From Paracoccus gahaiensis (GTDB lineage: Bacteria; Pseudomonadota; Alphaproteobacteria; Rhodobacterales; Rhodobacteraceae), in contig NZ_SUNI01000002.1 in assembly GCF_005048225.1 (NCBI RefSeq), positions 124,001 through 188,000 on the forward strand: a stretch of 64,000 nt of DNA. Reading direction: 5' to 3'. Below are positions 25,330 through 34,924 of the stretch, one piece after another. The translations under genes were made by a program, and so were the position numbers. Under the pieces are notes generated by a model that searched no databases, had not been told where the DNA came from, and saw nothing but the letters and a program-made list of their open reading frames with translations. Within the stretch, counting starts at the first letter, position 1. Every line of letters begins with the position of its first letter.

Positions 25330-26703
25330 ATGCAGCAGAACCCGCCCGACCTTCGCCCCGACCTTGCCCGCGCCCGCATCCCCGATCAGCGGCGCGACGG
25401 CCAGCCGACCATCGGCATGGTCAGCCTTGGCTGTCCCAAGGCGCTGGTCGACAGCGAGCGCATCCTGACCCGCCTGCGGGCCGAGGGCTATGCGATCAGC
25501 GCCGACTATCACGGCGCCGATGCGGTGGTGGTCAATACCTGCGGGTTCCTGGACAGCGCCAAGGCCGAATCGCTGGACGCCATCGGCGAGGCGCTGCGCG
25601 AGAACGGCCGCGTCATCGTCACCGGCTGCCTGGGCGCCGAGCCTGACTACATCACCGGCGCGCATCCCAAGGTGCTGGCCGTGACCGGCCCGCACCAATA
25701 CGAACAGGTGCTGGACGCGGTCCACAAGGCGGTGCCGCCGTCGCCCGATCCCTTCATCGACCTGCTGCCCGCCTCGGGCGTCAGCCTGACGCCGCGCCAT
25801 TACAGCTATCTGAAGATCTCGGAAGGCTGCAATCACCGCTGCAAGTTCTGCATCATCCCCGACATGCGCGGCCGTCTGGTCAGCCGCCCGGCCCATGCGA
25901 TCGTGCGCGAGGCGGAAAAGCTGGTGGCTGCGGGCGTCAAGGAGTTGCTGGTCATCAGCCAGGACACCAGCGCCTACGGCCTCGACCGCAAGCACGAGAC
26001 CGAACGCGGCCACCGCGCCCATATCACCGATCTGGCGCGCGATCTGGGCTCGCTTGGCGCGTGGGTGCGGCTGCATTACGTCTATCCCTATCCGCATGTG
26101 CGCGACCTGATCCCGCTGATGGCGGACGGGCTGGTGCTGCCCTACCTCGACATCCCCTTCCAGCATGCCCATCCGGATGTGCTGCGGCGCATGGCCCGCC
26201 CTGCGGCCGCCGCGAAGACGCTGGACGAGATCGCCGCTTGGCGCGCGGTCTGCCCGGACATCACCCTGCGCTCGACCTTCATCGTGGGCTATCCCGGCGA
26301 GACCGAGGCCGAGTTCCAGACCCTGCTGGACTGGCTGGACGAGGCGCAGCTGGATCGCGTCGGTGCGTTCCAATATGAGAACGTGCGCGGCGCGCGGGCC
26401 AATGCCCTGCCCGATCATGTGGACCCTCAGGTCAAGCAGGACCGCTACGACCGCTTCATGGAAAAGGCCCAGGCCATCAGCGCCGCCAAGCTGGCCGCCA
26501 AGGTCGGCACCCGGATGCAGGTGATCGTGGACGAGGTCGATGCCGAGGGCGCCACCTGCCGCACCAAGGCCGACGCGCCCGAGATCGACGGTAACCTGTT
26601 CATCGATCAGGGGTTTGACGCCCTGTCCCCCGGGGATATGGTGGAGGTGACGGTGGATGAGGCGGGCGAGTATGATCTCTGGGGAACCCTCGCGCATGGA
26701 TGA
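25330..26703 (+). CDS. rimO: Ribosomal protein S12 methylthiotransferase RimO
   Basis: Radical-SAM enzyme that methylthiolates Asp88/89 of ribosomal protein S12. 457 residues: N-terminal UPF0004 domain with cluster cysteines in [20 protein letters not shown] and TGCLGAEP; radical-SAM CxxxCxxC in [14 protein letters not shown]-terminal TRAM domain. The [13 protein letters not shown] motif separates RimO from MiaB. The ATG at 25330 is preferred because the N-terminus [12 protein letters not shown] resembles relatives; a GTG at 25321 is possible. The last codons overlap the sulfotransferase start. Confidence 0.94.
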   Translation: MQQNPPDLRPDLARARIPDQRRDGQPTIGMVSLGCPKALVDSERILTRLRAEGYAISADYHGADAVVVNTCGFLDSAKAESLDAIGEALRENGRVIVTGCLGAEPDYITGAHPKVLAVTGPHQYEQVLDAVHKAVPPSPDPFIDLLPASGVSLTPRHYSYLKISEGCNHRCKFCIIPDMRGRLVSRPAHAIVREAEKLVAAGVKELLVISQDTSAYGLDRKHETERGHRAHITDLARDLGSLGAWVRLHYVYPYPHVRDLIPLMADGLVLPYLDIPFQHAHPDVLRRMARPAAAAKTLDEIAAWRAVCPDITLRSTFIVGYPGETEAEFQTLLDWLDEAQLDRVGAFQYENVRGARANALPDHVDPQVKQDRYDRFMEKAQAISAAKLAAKVGTRMQVIVDEVDAEGATCRTKADAPEIDGNLFIDQGFDALSPGDMVEVTVDEAGEYDLWGTLAHG

Positions 26704-27592
26704 GGCGATGGCGCGCGTGATCACCACGCTGGCCATCAGCCCGGCCTTTGATCCAGCTGGCCAGCCGCGCAAGCCGGGCGCGCTGTGCATCGGCGCGCAG
26801 AAGGCCGGGACCAGCTGGTTGGCGCAGATGCTGGGCCAGCATCCGCAGGTCTGGATCCCGCCCTTCAAGGAGGTGCAGTATTTCAACCACCTGCACATCC
26901 CCGAGCACCGCAAGTGGATCGGCTGGCACTATCGCAACAAGCCGCAGGAGATCCGCCAGCGCCACGTGACGCGCAAGGTCGAGATGCCGCCGGAATTCGA
27001 CGCCTATCTCAGCGCGGTGACCAGCGGACGGATGTTCCACAACCACTGGTACAAGCGCATCTTCGCGCCCGCGCCCCTGCATGCCATGCCGATGGACTTC
27101 ACCCCCGAATATTCCGGCCTGCCGGACGAGGGCGTGCAGGCGGTCCATGATTTCCTGCCCAAGGCGCGCGTCATCTATCTGATCCGCCACCCGGTCGACC
27201 GCGCCATCTCGCAGTTGCGAATGAACCTGCGCCGCGAGAAGCGCACGCCCGCGACCGATGCCGACTGGCTGGCCGAGGTGTCGAACCCAGTCCTGGACGA
27301 GCGCGGCGATTACGCGGCCTATCTGCCGCGCTGGCTGGCGCGCTATCCCGACATGCTGGTGATCCCCTTCGGCCGCATCGCGCGCGCCCCCCACGAGGTG
27401 ATGGACGCGGTCGAGGCCTATCTGGAGATCGGCCCGTGCTTCTACGGCAACCTCACGCAGAAGGTCTTTGCCAATCCGGCGGGCCTGATGCCGCCCCCGC
27501 AGGCGGTCGCCGCGCTGGAGGCCCGGCTGGCGCCCCAGGTGCAGGCGATCCGCGACCTGATGGGCGAGGATTTCGTGGCCGAGATCCGCTGA
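26696..27592 (+). CDS. PAPS-dependent sulfotransferase domain protein
   Basis: 298 residues. The 5'-phosphosulfate loop is [15 protein letters not shown] near residue 35, and the 3'-phosphate motif is [15 protein letters not shown] near residue 165, so the protein should transfer sulfate from [19 protein letters not shown] is typical of the Sulfotransfer_1/3 family. The acceptor is unknown; polysaccharide, lipid or small-molecule targets are all possible. It starts eight bases inside rimO (ATG at 26696; a second ATG at 26708), so it is co-translated with rimO. Confidence 0.85.
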   Translation: MDEAMARVITTLAISPAFDPAGQPRKPGALCIGAQKAGTSWLAQMLGQHPQVWIPPFKEVQYFNHLHIPEHRKWIGWHYRNKPQEIRQRHVTRKVEMPPEFDAYLSAVTSGRMFHNHWYKRIFAPAPLHAMPMDFTPEYSGLPDEGVQAVHDFLPKARVIYLIRHPVDRAISQLRMNLRREKRTPATDADWLAEVSNPVLDERGDYAAYLPRWLARYPDMLVIPFGRIARAPHEVMDAVEAYLEIGPCFYGNLTQKVFANPAGLMPPPQAVAALEARLAPQVQAIRDLMGEDFVAEIR

Positions 27593-27648
27593 CCTTCCAT
27601 CAGCGCGCGCGATGGCTTACAAGGCGGCAAATCTCAGGAGTATTCCCG

Positions 27649-29304
27649 ATGGCATCGAACCAGTTCGTCTATCACATGGACGGCGTGTCCAAGACCTATC
27701 CCGGCGGCAAGAAGGTCTTCGAGAACATCCGTCTGAACTTTCTTCCCGGCGTCAAGATCGGCGTCGTGGGCGTCAACGGCTCGGGCAAATCCAGCCTGAT
27801 GCGCGTCATGGCGGGCATCGACAAGGACTTCACCGGCGAGGCCTGGGCCGCCAAGGGCGCGACCGTGGGCTATCTGCCGCAGGAGCCGCAGCTGGACGAG
27901 ACCCTGGACGTGCGCGGCAACGTGATGCTGGGCGTGGCCAAGAAGCAGGCCAAGCTGGACCGCTACAACGAGTTGGCAATGAACTACTCGGACGAGACCG
28001 CCGAGGAGATGTCGGCCCTGCAGGACCAGATCGACGCCGAGAACCTGTGGGATCTGGACAGCCAGGTGGACGTCGCGATGGAGGCCCTGCGCTGCCCGCC
28101 CGACGAGGCCGATGTCGCAACCCTCTCGGGCGGCGAGCGTCGCCGCGTGGCGCTGTGCAAGCTGCTGCTGGAAGCGCCCGACATGCTGCTGCTGGACGAG
28201 CCGACCAACCATCTGGACGCGGAAACCATCGCCTGGCTGCAGAAGCACCTGATCGAATACAAGGGCACGATCCTGACCGTGACCCACGACCGCTATTTCC
28301 TGGACGACATCACCTCGTGGATCCTGGAGCTGGAGCGGGGCCGGGGCCTGCCGCACGAGGGCAACTATTCCTCCTGGCTGGAGGCCAAGGCCAAGCGCGT
28401 GGCCCAGGAGGCGCGCGAGGACAAGTCCAAGCAGAAGGTGCTGGAGCGCGAGCTGGAATGGATCCGCGCCGGGGCCAAGGCCCGGCAGGCCAAGCAGAAG
28501 GCCCGCGTCAACGCCTATAACGAGATGGCGAACAAGACCGAGAAGGAACGCATCGCCAACGCGCAGATCATCATCCCCAATGGCGAGCGCCTTGGCGGCA
28601 AGGTGATCGAGGTCGTGGGCCTGAAGAAGGCCATGGGCGACAAGCTGCTGATCGAGAACCTGGACTTCACCATCCCCCCCGGCGGCATCGTCGGCGTCAT
28701 CGGCCCCAACGGCGCTGGCAAATCGACGCTGTTCCGCATGCTGACCGGGCAGGAGCAGCCCGACGAGGGCACGATCACCTTGGGTGACACGGTGCAGCTG
28801 TCCTATGTCGACCAGTCGCGCGACGCCCTGGGCGACAATCACAACGTCTGGGAGGAAATCTCGGGCGGGGCCGAGCTGATCGCCCTGGGCGATGCGACGA
28901 TGAACAGCCGTGCCTATTGCAGCGCGTTCAACTTCAAGGGCAGCGACCAGCAGAAGAAGGTCGGCACTCTGTCGGGCGGCGAACGCAACCGCGTGCACAT
29001 GGCGAAGCTTCTGAAGGCGGGCGGCAACGTGCTGCTGCTGGACGAACCGACCAACGATCTGGACGTGGAAACCCTGCAGGCGCTGGAGGCCGCGCTGGAC
29101 GATTTCGCCGGCTGCGCGGTCATCATCTCGCACGACCGCTTCTTCCTGGACCGGCTGTGCACGCATATCCTGGCCTTCGAGGGCGATGCCCATGTCGAAT
29201 GGTTCGAGGGCAATTTCGAAGCCTACGAGGAAGACAAGATCCGCCGCCTCGGCCCGGATTCGGTCAATCCCAAGCGGGTGAAATACAAGAAGTTCACGCG
29301 CTGA
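27649..29304 (+). CDS. ettA: Energy-dependent translational throttle protein EttA
   Basis: ABC-F protein that binds the ribosomal E site and gates the first elongation step according to ATP/ADP. 551 residues with two ATPase domains: Walker A VNGSGKSSL and GPNGAGKSTL, signatures LSGGERRRVALC and LSGGERNRVHMA, Walker B LLLDEPTNHLD and LLLDEPTNDLD. Between them lie the arm and the linker rich in Lys/Glu (AKARQAKQKAR). The C-terminal KRVKYKKFTR tail also fits EttA. Shine-Dalgarno CAGGAG eight bases before the ATG. Confidence 0.95.
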   Translation: MASNQFVYHMDGVSKTYPGGKKVFENIRLNFLPGVKIGVVGVNGSGKSSLMRVMAGIDKDFTGEAWAAKGATVGYLPQEPQLDETLDVRGNVMLGVAKKQAKLDRYNELAMNYSDETAEEMSALQDQIDAENLWDLDSQVDVAMEALRCPPDEADVATLSGGERRRVALCKLLLEAPDMLLLDEPTNHLDAETIAWLQKHLIEYKGTILTVTHDRYFLDDITSWILELERGRGLPHEGNYSSWLEAKAKRVAQEAREDKSKQKVLERELEWIRAGAKARQAKQKARVNAYNEMANKTEKERIANAQIIIPNGERLGGKVIEVVGLKKAMGDKLLIENLDFTIPPGGIVGVIGPNGAGKSTLFRMLTGQEQPDEGTITLGDTVQLSYVDQSRDALGDNHNVWEEISGGAELIALGDATMNSRAYCSAFNFKGSDQQKKVGTLSGGERNRVHMAKLLKAGGNVLLLDEPTNDLDVETLQALEAALDDFAGCAVIISHDRFFLDRLCTHILAFEGDAHVEWFEGNFEAYEEDKIRRLGPDSVNPKRVKYKKFTR

Positions 29305-29428
29305 GGCGCGACCGGCGGAGTTCGCCCGAGGGCGTCGCGGTCGCGGCTCCCCCCGGGCGAGGTCCGCATTCACTTCACCCGGGCGGGGCCGCAGATGCGG
29401 GTCCCGTCCGGCATCACAGGAGGCCCGG

Positions 29429-30007
29429 ATGGCCACGATCTCGATCGACTACGGCAAATTCATGCTCAAGGCGGGCCAGCTGTCCGGAACCTGGACGGCG
29501 CGCGCCTTCCTGCGTCAGGGCGCGGGCGGGCGCGGCTTCGCCCATGAGGCGACCGGCAAGGATGCCGACCTGGCCATCGAGGCGCTGAAGGCGCAGATCG
29601 ACGAAGAGATCCAGCAGCGCCTGTCGCGCCGCCGCCACGACGAATCGATGGGCTTCGACGTGCCAACCGTCGAGGATTACACCGACGGGCTGCGCGGCGC
29701 GGGCTTGACCGACAAGCAGCTGGTGATGCTGCGCGCCCATGCGGCCGCCGCCGATGCGGGCCTGACCGCGCAGGAACTGGCCGAGGTCGCGGGCTATCGC
29801 ACCTTCTCGACCGCCAACCTGCATTACAACAAGGCCGGCAAGCTGATGGCCGAGGCGATGGACGTGACCGCGCCCGAGACCGGGCCCGCCGAGGATCAGG
29901 TGCTGACCGGCGTGCTGGCCCGCAGCGGCGCGGCGCGCGAGGATGGCGAGTTCGTCTGGGTCATGCATCCCGAACTGCGCGAGGCGGTCAAGGCCACCGC
30001 CATCTGA
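29429..30007 (+). CDS. Conserved protein of unknown function with helical C-terminal domain
   Basis: 192 residues, no signal peptide or membrane segment. I do not recognise a named family. The central segment LTDKQLVMLRAHAAAADAG followed by LTAQELAEVAGYRTFSTANLHYNKAG looks like a small winged-helix-like module that I recall, without certainty, from HNH-type proteins. The N-terminal 60 residues are a beta-strand-rich lead-in. Strong AGGAGG Shine-Dalgarno. It converges, 27 bases apart, on an HNH gene, which makes a DNA-related role possible. Confidence 0.6.
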   Translation: MATISIDYGKFMLKAGQLSGTWTARAFLRQGAGGRGFAHEATGKDADLAIEALKAQIDEEIQQRLSRRRHDESMGFDVPTVEDYTDGLRGAGLTDKQLVMLRAHAAAADAGLTAQELAEVAGYRTFSTANLHYNKAGKLMAEAMDVTAPETGPAEDQVLTGVLARSGAAREDGEFVWVMHPELREAVKATAI

Positions 30008-30034
30008 TCTTGCCCGAGGGCCGCCATGCGGCCC

Positions 30035-30388
30035 TCAGCGCGTCTTGCCGGCGAAGCCCGGCGGGCGCTTGGCGATCCAGGCCCAGAAGGGCGCCAGATC
30101 GGGATGCTCGCGCAGCGCCTCGATGGTGTTGACGTTGCGGGCCAGCTCGGTCTCGCGCAGGGTCTTGTGGATCGTCTTGTGGCAGATGTGGTGCAGCAGC
30201 ACCGTGGGTCCGCCCTTGCCGCCCCGCAGCTTGGGGATCAGGTGATGGCGGCTTTGTGGCACATCCGCCGGGATCGGGCGCAGGCACAGGGGGCAGACGG
30301 GGACCTCGGCCACGGCGTCGGGATCCTCCGCGCCGGGCAGGTCTGACGGCAACGTGACGCCGCCGTCCAGGGATCGTGATTTCCGCAT
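30035..30388 (-). CDS. HNH endonuclease domain protein
   Basis: 117 residues. The zinc-binding Cys32xxCys35 (VCPLCLRPIP), the His-His pair 48-49 in QSRHHLIPKLRGGKGG and the HHICHKTIH stretch form a complete HNH fold (beta-beta-alpha metal). It should bind or cut nucleic acid; the target is unknown. The ATG at 30388 has GAGGG seven bases upstream; the in-frame ATG at 30415 has none and lies in the promoter region of the divergent DsbA-like gene. No restriction or toxin partner gene is evident. Confidence 0.82.
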   Translation of the reverse strand: MRKSRSLDGGVTLPSDLPGAEDPDAVAEVPVCPLCLRPIPADVPQSRHHLIPKLRGGKGGPTVLLHHICHKTIHKTLRETELARNVNTIEALREHPDLAPFWAWIAKRPPGFAGKTR

Positions 30389-30444
30389 TGTCAGCCCTCG
30401 CGTTAGGCCCTTCATATGACCATGCCCCGATGAGAGGACAAGCC

Positions 30445-31083
30445 ATGCCGACCCGGCGCACCCTTCTGGCCGCCACCGCCGCGGCCACGGCCCTCGCGGC
30501 CCTTCCCGCTTTGGCGCAGGCCCCCGCCCGCGCCAATCCCATGCCCGAGGAGCTGCGCCGCGCGCTGGAACGCGATCCGACCGCGCCGGTGCTGGGCAAC
30601 CCGGATGGCGACATCACCCTGACCGAGTTCTTCGACTACAACTGCCCGCATTGCCGCACGATGCTGCCGCTGGTCCAGCAGCTGGTCAGCAGCGATCCGC
30701 AGCTGCGCGTGGTTTATCGCGAATGGCCGGTCTTCGGCCCGGGATCGGATTTCGCGGCCCGCGCCTCGCTGGCGACGCTGCCGATGGGGCGCTACTGGCA
30801 GATGCATGCGGGGCTTCTGACCATGCGCGGCCGCGCCGAGGAAGCGACGGTGATGCGCGTGGCCCGCGATGTCGGGCTGGACGAGGCCCAGCTGCGCGAG
30901 GCCATGCTGGCCGAGCCGATCGAGCGGCACATCAATACCAGCCACATGCTGGCCGATCACATGGGACTGGCGGGCACGCCCAGCTTCATCTGCGGCGACG
31001 AGGCGGTCTTCGGTGCCATGACGCTGGACGAGCTGCGCGAGCTGGTCGCGCGCGGTCGCCGGACGATGGGCGTGGCCGGCTAG
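30445..31083 (+). CDS. DsbA-family thiol:disulfide oxidoreductase
   Basis: 212 residues: an Arg-Arg N-terminus and signal peptide (MPTRRTLLAA..., cleavage near ALAQA), then a thioredoxin-fold domain with the active site Cys67-Pro-His-Cys70 in FFDYNCPHCRTM, the helical insert and cis-Pro loop GLAGTPSFICG. The family places or shuffles disulfides in secreted proteins; the CPHC motif and YREWPVFG resemble the ScsC/DsbG-like DSBA group. GAGAGGA six bases before the ATG fixes the start. Its stop nearly meets that of the convergent zapE. Confidence 0.87.
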   Translation: MPTRRTLLAATAAATALAALPALAQAPARANPMPEELRRALERDPTAPVLGNPDGDITLTEFFDYNCPHCRTMLPLVQQLVSSDPQLRVVYREWPVFGPGSDFAARASLATLPMGRYWQMHAGLLTMRGRAEEATVMRVARDVGLDEAQLREAMLAEPIERHINTSHMLADHMGLAGTPSFICGDEAVFGAMTLDELRELVARGRRTMGVAG

Positions 31084-32231
31084 GCGGTACCGCTGCGCGC
31101 CGCCTCGGGGGTGGGATCGGCGGTTTCAGGGCTGGCATCCGCGCGCCGTCCCCAGGCCGCATCCTGCATCTCGCGCAGGCGGCTGGCGGTGCGTTCGAAT
31201 TCGAAGCTGCCCTCGCCCTCGTTGTACAGCTGTTCGGGCTCGTCGGCGGCGCTGGCGATCAGCCGGACCTTGGCCTCGTAGAGCGCATCGATCAGCGTGA
31301 CGAAGCGCCGCGCCTCGTTATAGTTCGAGGCCGACAGGCGTGGCACGCCGTCGATCAGCAGCACGTCCACCGCCCGCGCCACCGCCAGGTAATCCGCCGC
31401 CCCCAGGGGGCGCCCGCACAGGTCCCAGAAGCCGGAGCGCGCCACGCGGCCTGCATGGGCGGGCAGGGTGACCTTGCGGCCCTGCACGGCGATGGTCAGC
31501 GGTTCCGGGGTCGCGTCCCCGGTCAGGTCGGACCAGACGCCGTCCAGCGCCGCCTTGGCCTGCGCATCGGCGGGGGCGAACCAGACCGGCCCGCCCTGCC
31601 GGTTCTGGCGATAGTCGGTCTGGCTGTCCAGGCAGACGACCTCCATCCGCTCGCGGATCAGGCCGATGAAGGGCAGGAACAGCTGCCGGTTCAGCCCGTG
31701 CTTGTACAGATCCTCGGGCACCCGGTTCGAGGTGGTGACCACCGTCACCCCCTGGTCGAACAGCACCTGGAACAGCCGCCCCACGATCATCGCATCGGCA
31801 ATGTCGGTGATCTGCATCTCGTCGAAGCACAACAGCCGGGTCTGGCGGGCGACGCTCTCGGCCACGGGGCGGACGGTGTCCTGCTGGCCGCGCTTGCGCG
31901 CCTCGTTCAGCCCGGCCTGGATCTCCTGCATGAATTCGTGGAAATGCACGCGGCGGCAGGGGATATCGCCCGCTGCCTCGGCCATCAGGTCCATCAGCAT
32001 CGACTTGCCGCGCCCGACCCCGCCCCAGAGGTACAGCCCCTTGGCGGCGGGCGCGGGATCGGGGCTGCCCACGCCCAGGAAGGCCCGCCAGGCCGAGCGT
32101 TTGGGCGCCGGGGCGGCCTGCATCTGGTCCAGCACATGGTCCATATGGGGCAGCACCTGCTGCTGCGCGGGATCCGCGCGCAGCAGCCCCGCCGCCACCT
32201 TGCGGGAGTAGAGATCGCTGACCTGACCCAT
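31080..32231 (-). CDS. zapE: Cell division ATPase ZapE (AFG1-like)
   Basis: 383 residues. P-loop LWGGVGRGKSMLMD, Walker B LLCFDEMQITDIADAMI, a FHEFMQEIQ segment, sensor-like TTSNRVPEDLYKHGL and the C-terminal DALYEAKVRL are all AFG1/ZapE signatures. In E. coli ZapE destabilises FtsZ filaments in late division; mitochondrial homologues act in protein quality control. A GGGG Shine-Dalgarno precedes the ATG at 32231; the longer in-frame extension to 32468 overlaps the divergent gene's start and is rejected. Confidence 0.93.
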   Translation of the reverse strand: MGQVSDLYSRKVAAGLLRADPAQQQVLPHMDHVLDQMQAAPAPKRSAWRAFLGVGSPDPAPAAKGLYLWGGVGRGKSMLMDLMAEAAGDIPCRRVHFHEFMQEIQAGLNEARKRGQQDTVRPVAESVARQTRLLCFDEMQITDIADAMIVGRLFQVLFDQGVTVVTTSNRVPEDLYKHGLNRQLFLPFIGLIRERMEVVCLDSQTDYRQNRQGGPVWFAPADAQAKAALDGVWSDLTGDATPEPLTIAVQGRKVTLPAHAGRVARSGFWDLCGRPLGAADYLAVARAVDVLLIDGVPRLSASNYNEARRFVTLIDALYEAKVRLIASAADEPEQLYNEGEGSFEFERTASRLREMQDAAWGRRADASPETADPTPEAARSGTA

Positions 32232-32361
32232 GCGGCATGCCCCCTGATTGACCCCGCACCCCTGCCACAGCCCGGCGCCGTGCCGCAAGGGGCCAGCGGG
32301 CTTGACCCGGCCCGCCGCGCCATGCGACCCGAAGACCGAACCCCTCGACGAAGGTGTCCGA

Positions 32362-33018
32362 ATGACCCGCGCCCCCGACCTGCCCGCCCCCGACATGATC
32401 GCGGGCCTGCCCGTCCTCTTCGTCATGGCGGCCGAGGCCGAATACGGCCCGGCCTTGCGTGCCCGCATCCGGCCCCTGATGACCGGCGTGGGGCCCGTCG
32501 AGGCCGCCGTGGAACTGACCGCCGCATTGGCCGCCCTGACGGTGCGCCCCCGGCTGGTCGTCTCGCTTGGATCGGCGGGATCGGCGCGGCTGGCGCAGGG
32601 GCAGGTCTATCAGGTGGGCGCGGTCGCGTGGCGCGACATGGATGCCAGCGCGCTCGGCTTCGCGCGCGGCTGCACGCCGTTCCTGGACCTGCCGCGCGTG
32701 ATCGACATTCCCCATCGCCTTTCCGGCCTGCCCGTGGCCAGCCTGTCCACCGGCGCCGACATCGTCAGCGGTCCCGCCTACACGGCCATCGCCGAGGACA
32801 TGGTCGACATGGAGACCTTTGCCCATCTGCGCGCGGCGCAGCGCTTCGGGGTGCCGCTGATCGGGCTGCGCGGCATCTCGGACGGGGCCGAGGCGCTGGA
32901 GGGTCTGGCCGACTGGACCCGGCACCTGCAGCTGATCGACGGCAGGCTGGCCGCCGCGATCGACCTGCTGGAGGCCGCGCTGGCCCGGGCCGATCCGGCC
33001 CTGAACCTCACGGCGTGA
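32362..33018 (+). CDS. mtnN: 5'-methylthioadenosine/S-adenosylhomocysteine nucleosidase
   Basis: 218 residues of the nucleoside phosphorylase fold. The N-terminal VLFVMAAEAEYGPAL, MTGVGPVEAAVELTAAL, LGSAGSARL and C-terminal DMETFAHLRAA and RGISDGAEAL correspond to the MTAN active-site elements (Glu in the first motif, Glu-Thr after Met, Asp in the SDG). It hydrolyses MTA and SAH, by-products of polyamine and methyl transfer. The family contains other nucleosidases, so specificity is likely, not proven. Confidence 0.8.
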   Translation: MTRAPDLPAPDMIAGLPVLFVMAAEAEYGPALRARIRPLMTGVGPVEAAVELTAALAALTVRPRLVVSLGSAGSARLAQGQVYQVGAVAWRDMDASALGFARGCTPFLDLPRVIDIPHRLSGLPVASLSTGADIVSGPAYTAIAEDMVDMETFAHLRAAQRFGVPLIGLRGISDGAEALEGLADWTRHLQLIDGRLAAAIDLLEAALARADPALNLTA

Positions 33019-33093
33019 CATCCGCAACGCTTGTCCTCCGCCCCCCGGCGCCCTAGACCGGGGCCGAGGGACATCATCCGGGCACAGGCAGGC

Positions 33094-34908
33094 ATGGCAC
33101 GCGGCGCAGGCAAACAGGAAGACCGGCCCACCAGCAGAAAGGTGGGCGCCCTCGGGGCCTTGTGGCCCTTTGTGCAGCCCTATCGCATCCAGGTGGTGCT
33201 GGCGATGCTGGCGCTGGTTGTCACCTCGGGCATCAGCCTGATCCTGCCTCTGGCCGCGCGCCGCGTGGTCGACAACTTCGACGATGGCGCGGGGCTGCTG
33301 GACCGCTATTTCGGCGCCGCGCTGCTGATCGTGGCGGCGCTGGCCTTGGGCACGGCGGCGCGCTATTTCTTCGTGACGCGCTTGGGCGAGCGGGTCGTGG
33401 CCGATATCCGCAAGGCCGTCTATGCCCGCGTCATCACCCTGTCCCCCGCCTTCTTCGAGCGCGTCATGACCGGAGAGATCCTGTCGCGCATCACCACCGA
33501 CACGACGCTGATCCAGTCGGTCATCGGCTCGTCGCTGTCCATCGCGCTGCGCAACATGCTGATCCTGGCGGGCGGCATGGCGATGCTGGCCTGGACCTCG
33601 GTCAAGCTGATGGCGATGGTGCTGCTGATCGTGCCCGCGATCCTGATCCCGATCATCCTGCTGGGACGGCGGCTGCGGGCGCTGTCGCGGGCCAACCAGG
33701 ACTGGATCGCGGCCTCGTCGGGGACCGCGTCCGAGACGCTGCTGGCCGCCCAGACCGTGCAGGCCTATACCGCCGAGGCGCGCAGCATCGCCCGCTTCGA
33801 CGAGGTGACCGAACAGTCCTACGGCGTGGCCCGCACCCGCATCGCCACCCGCGCGGTGATGACCGCCATCGTGATCTTCCTGATCTTCGCGGGCGTCATC
33901 GGCGTCTTGTGGATCGGCGCCCGCGACGTCCAGGAGGGCGCGATGACCGCGGGCCAGCTGGTGCAGTTCGTCATCTACGCGATCCTGGTGTCCAGCGCCG
34001 CCGGCGCCCTGTCCGAGATCTGGGGCGAATTGCAGCGCGCCGCCGGCGCCACCGAGCGTCTGGCCGAGCTGCTGTCGGCCGAGGACACGCTGGTCGATCC
34101 GCCCCATCCGCAGCCCCTGCCGCAGCCCCTGCGCGGCCAGATCGCGCTGCAGGGGGTGGGGTTCCGCTTTCCCTCGCGCCCCGATGCGGCGGCGCTGGCC
34201 GGCATCGACCTGACCATCCGCCCCGGAGAGACGGTGGCCCTCGTCGGCCCCTCGGGTGCGGGCAAGACCACGGTGATCCAGCTGATCCAGCGGTTCTGGG
34301 ACCCGGCCGAGGGGCGGGTGACGCTGGACGGGATCGACCTGCGCGATCTGGCCCGCACGGACCTGCGCGGCCAGATCGCGCTGGTGCCACAGGACCCGGT
34401 CATCTTCGCGGCCTCGGCGGCTGACAACATCCGGCTTGGCCGTCCCGAGGCCAGCGATGCCGAGGTGCAGGCGGCGGCGCGCGCCGCCCATGCGCATGAC
34501 TTCATCGCCGCCCTGCCGCAGGGCTACGAGACGGCCTTGGGCGAACGCGGCGTGATGCTGTCGGGGGGGCAGCGCCAGCGCGTGGCCATCGCCCGCGCCA
34601 TGCTGCGCGACGCGCCGATCCTGCTGCTGGACGAGGCGACCAGCGCGCTGGACGCGGAATCCGAATCGCTGGTGCAGGCGGCGGTCAACCGGCTGGCGCA
34701 GGGGCGCACCACCATTGTCGTGGCGCACCGTCTGGCGACCGTGAAGCAGGCCGACCGGATCGTGGTGCTGGATCAGGGCCGCATCGTGGCGACGGGCAGC
34801 CATGACCAGCTGGTGGCCGAAGGCGGGCTGTATGCCCGGCTGGCGCGGATGCAGTTCACCGACGGCCCCGGGCGACAGGGCGACCCGGCGCTGGCCCGCA
34901 CGGCCTGA
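33094..34908 (+). CDS. ABC exporter half-transporter (MsbA/multidrug type)
   Basis: 604 residues: six membrane helices (about 25-310) with ITTDTTLIQSVIGSSLSIALR in the coupling region, then a nucleotide-binding domain with Walker A VGPSGAGKTTVIQL, Q-loop LVPQDPVIF, signature LSGGQRQRVAIARAML, Walker B ILLLDEATSALD and H-loop VAHRLAT. It works as a homodimer, flipping lipids or drugs. An MsbA role cannot be told from multidrug export by sequence. The ATG at 33094 has AGGCAGG upstream; the longer TTG-started version is less likely. Confidence 0.9.
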   Translation: MARGAGKQEDRPTSRKVGALGALWPFVQPYRIQVVLAMLALVVTSGISLILPLAARRVVDNFDDGAGLLDRYFGAALLIVAALALGTAARYFFVTRLGERVVADIRKAVYARVITLSPAFFERVMTGEILSRITTDTTLIQSVIGSSLSIALRNMLILAGGMAMLAWTSVKLMAMVLLIVPAILIPIILLGRRLRALSRANQDWIAASSGTASETLLAAQTVQAYTAEARSIARFDEVTEQSYGVARTRIATRAVMTAIVIFLIFAGVIGVLWIGARDVQEGAMTAGQLVQFVIYAILVSSAAGALSEIWGELQRAAGATERLAELLSAEDTLVDPPHPQPLPQPLRGQIALQGVGFRFPSRPDAAALAGIDLTIRPGETVALVGPSGAGKTTVIQLIQRFWDPAEGRVTLDGIDLRDLARTDLRGQIALVPQDPVIFAASAADNIRLGRPEASDAEVQAAARAAHAHDFIAALPQGYETALGERGVMLSGGQRQRVAIARAMLRDAPILLLDEATSALDAESESLVQAAVNRLAQGRTTIVVAHRLATVKQADRIVVLDQGRIVATGSHDQLVAEGGLYARLARMQFTDGPGRQGDPALARTA

Positions 34909-34924
34909 CCGGCAGGCCGCCGCG

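Noticed and set aside
33031..33093. TTG-started N-terminal extension of the ABC exporter
   Set aside because: No Shine-Dalgarno, Pro/Arg-rich residues with no family counterpart, and a better ATG at 33094.
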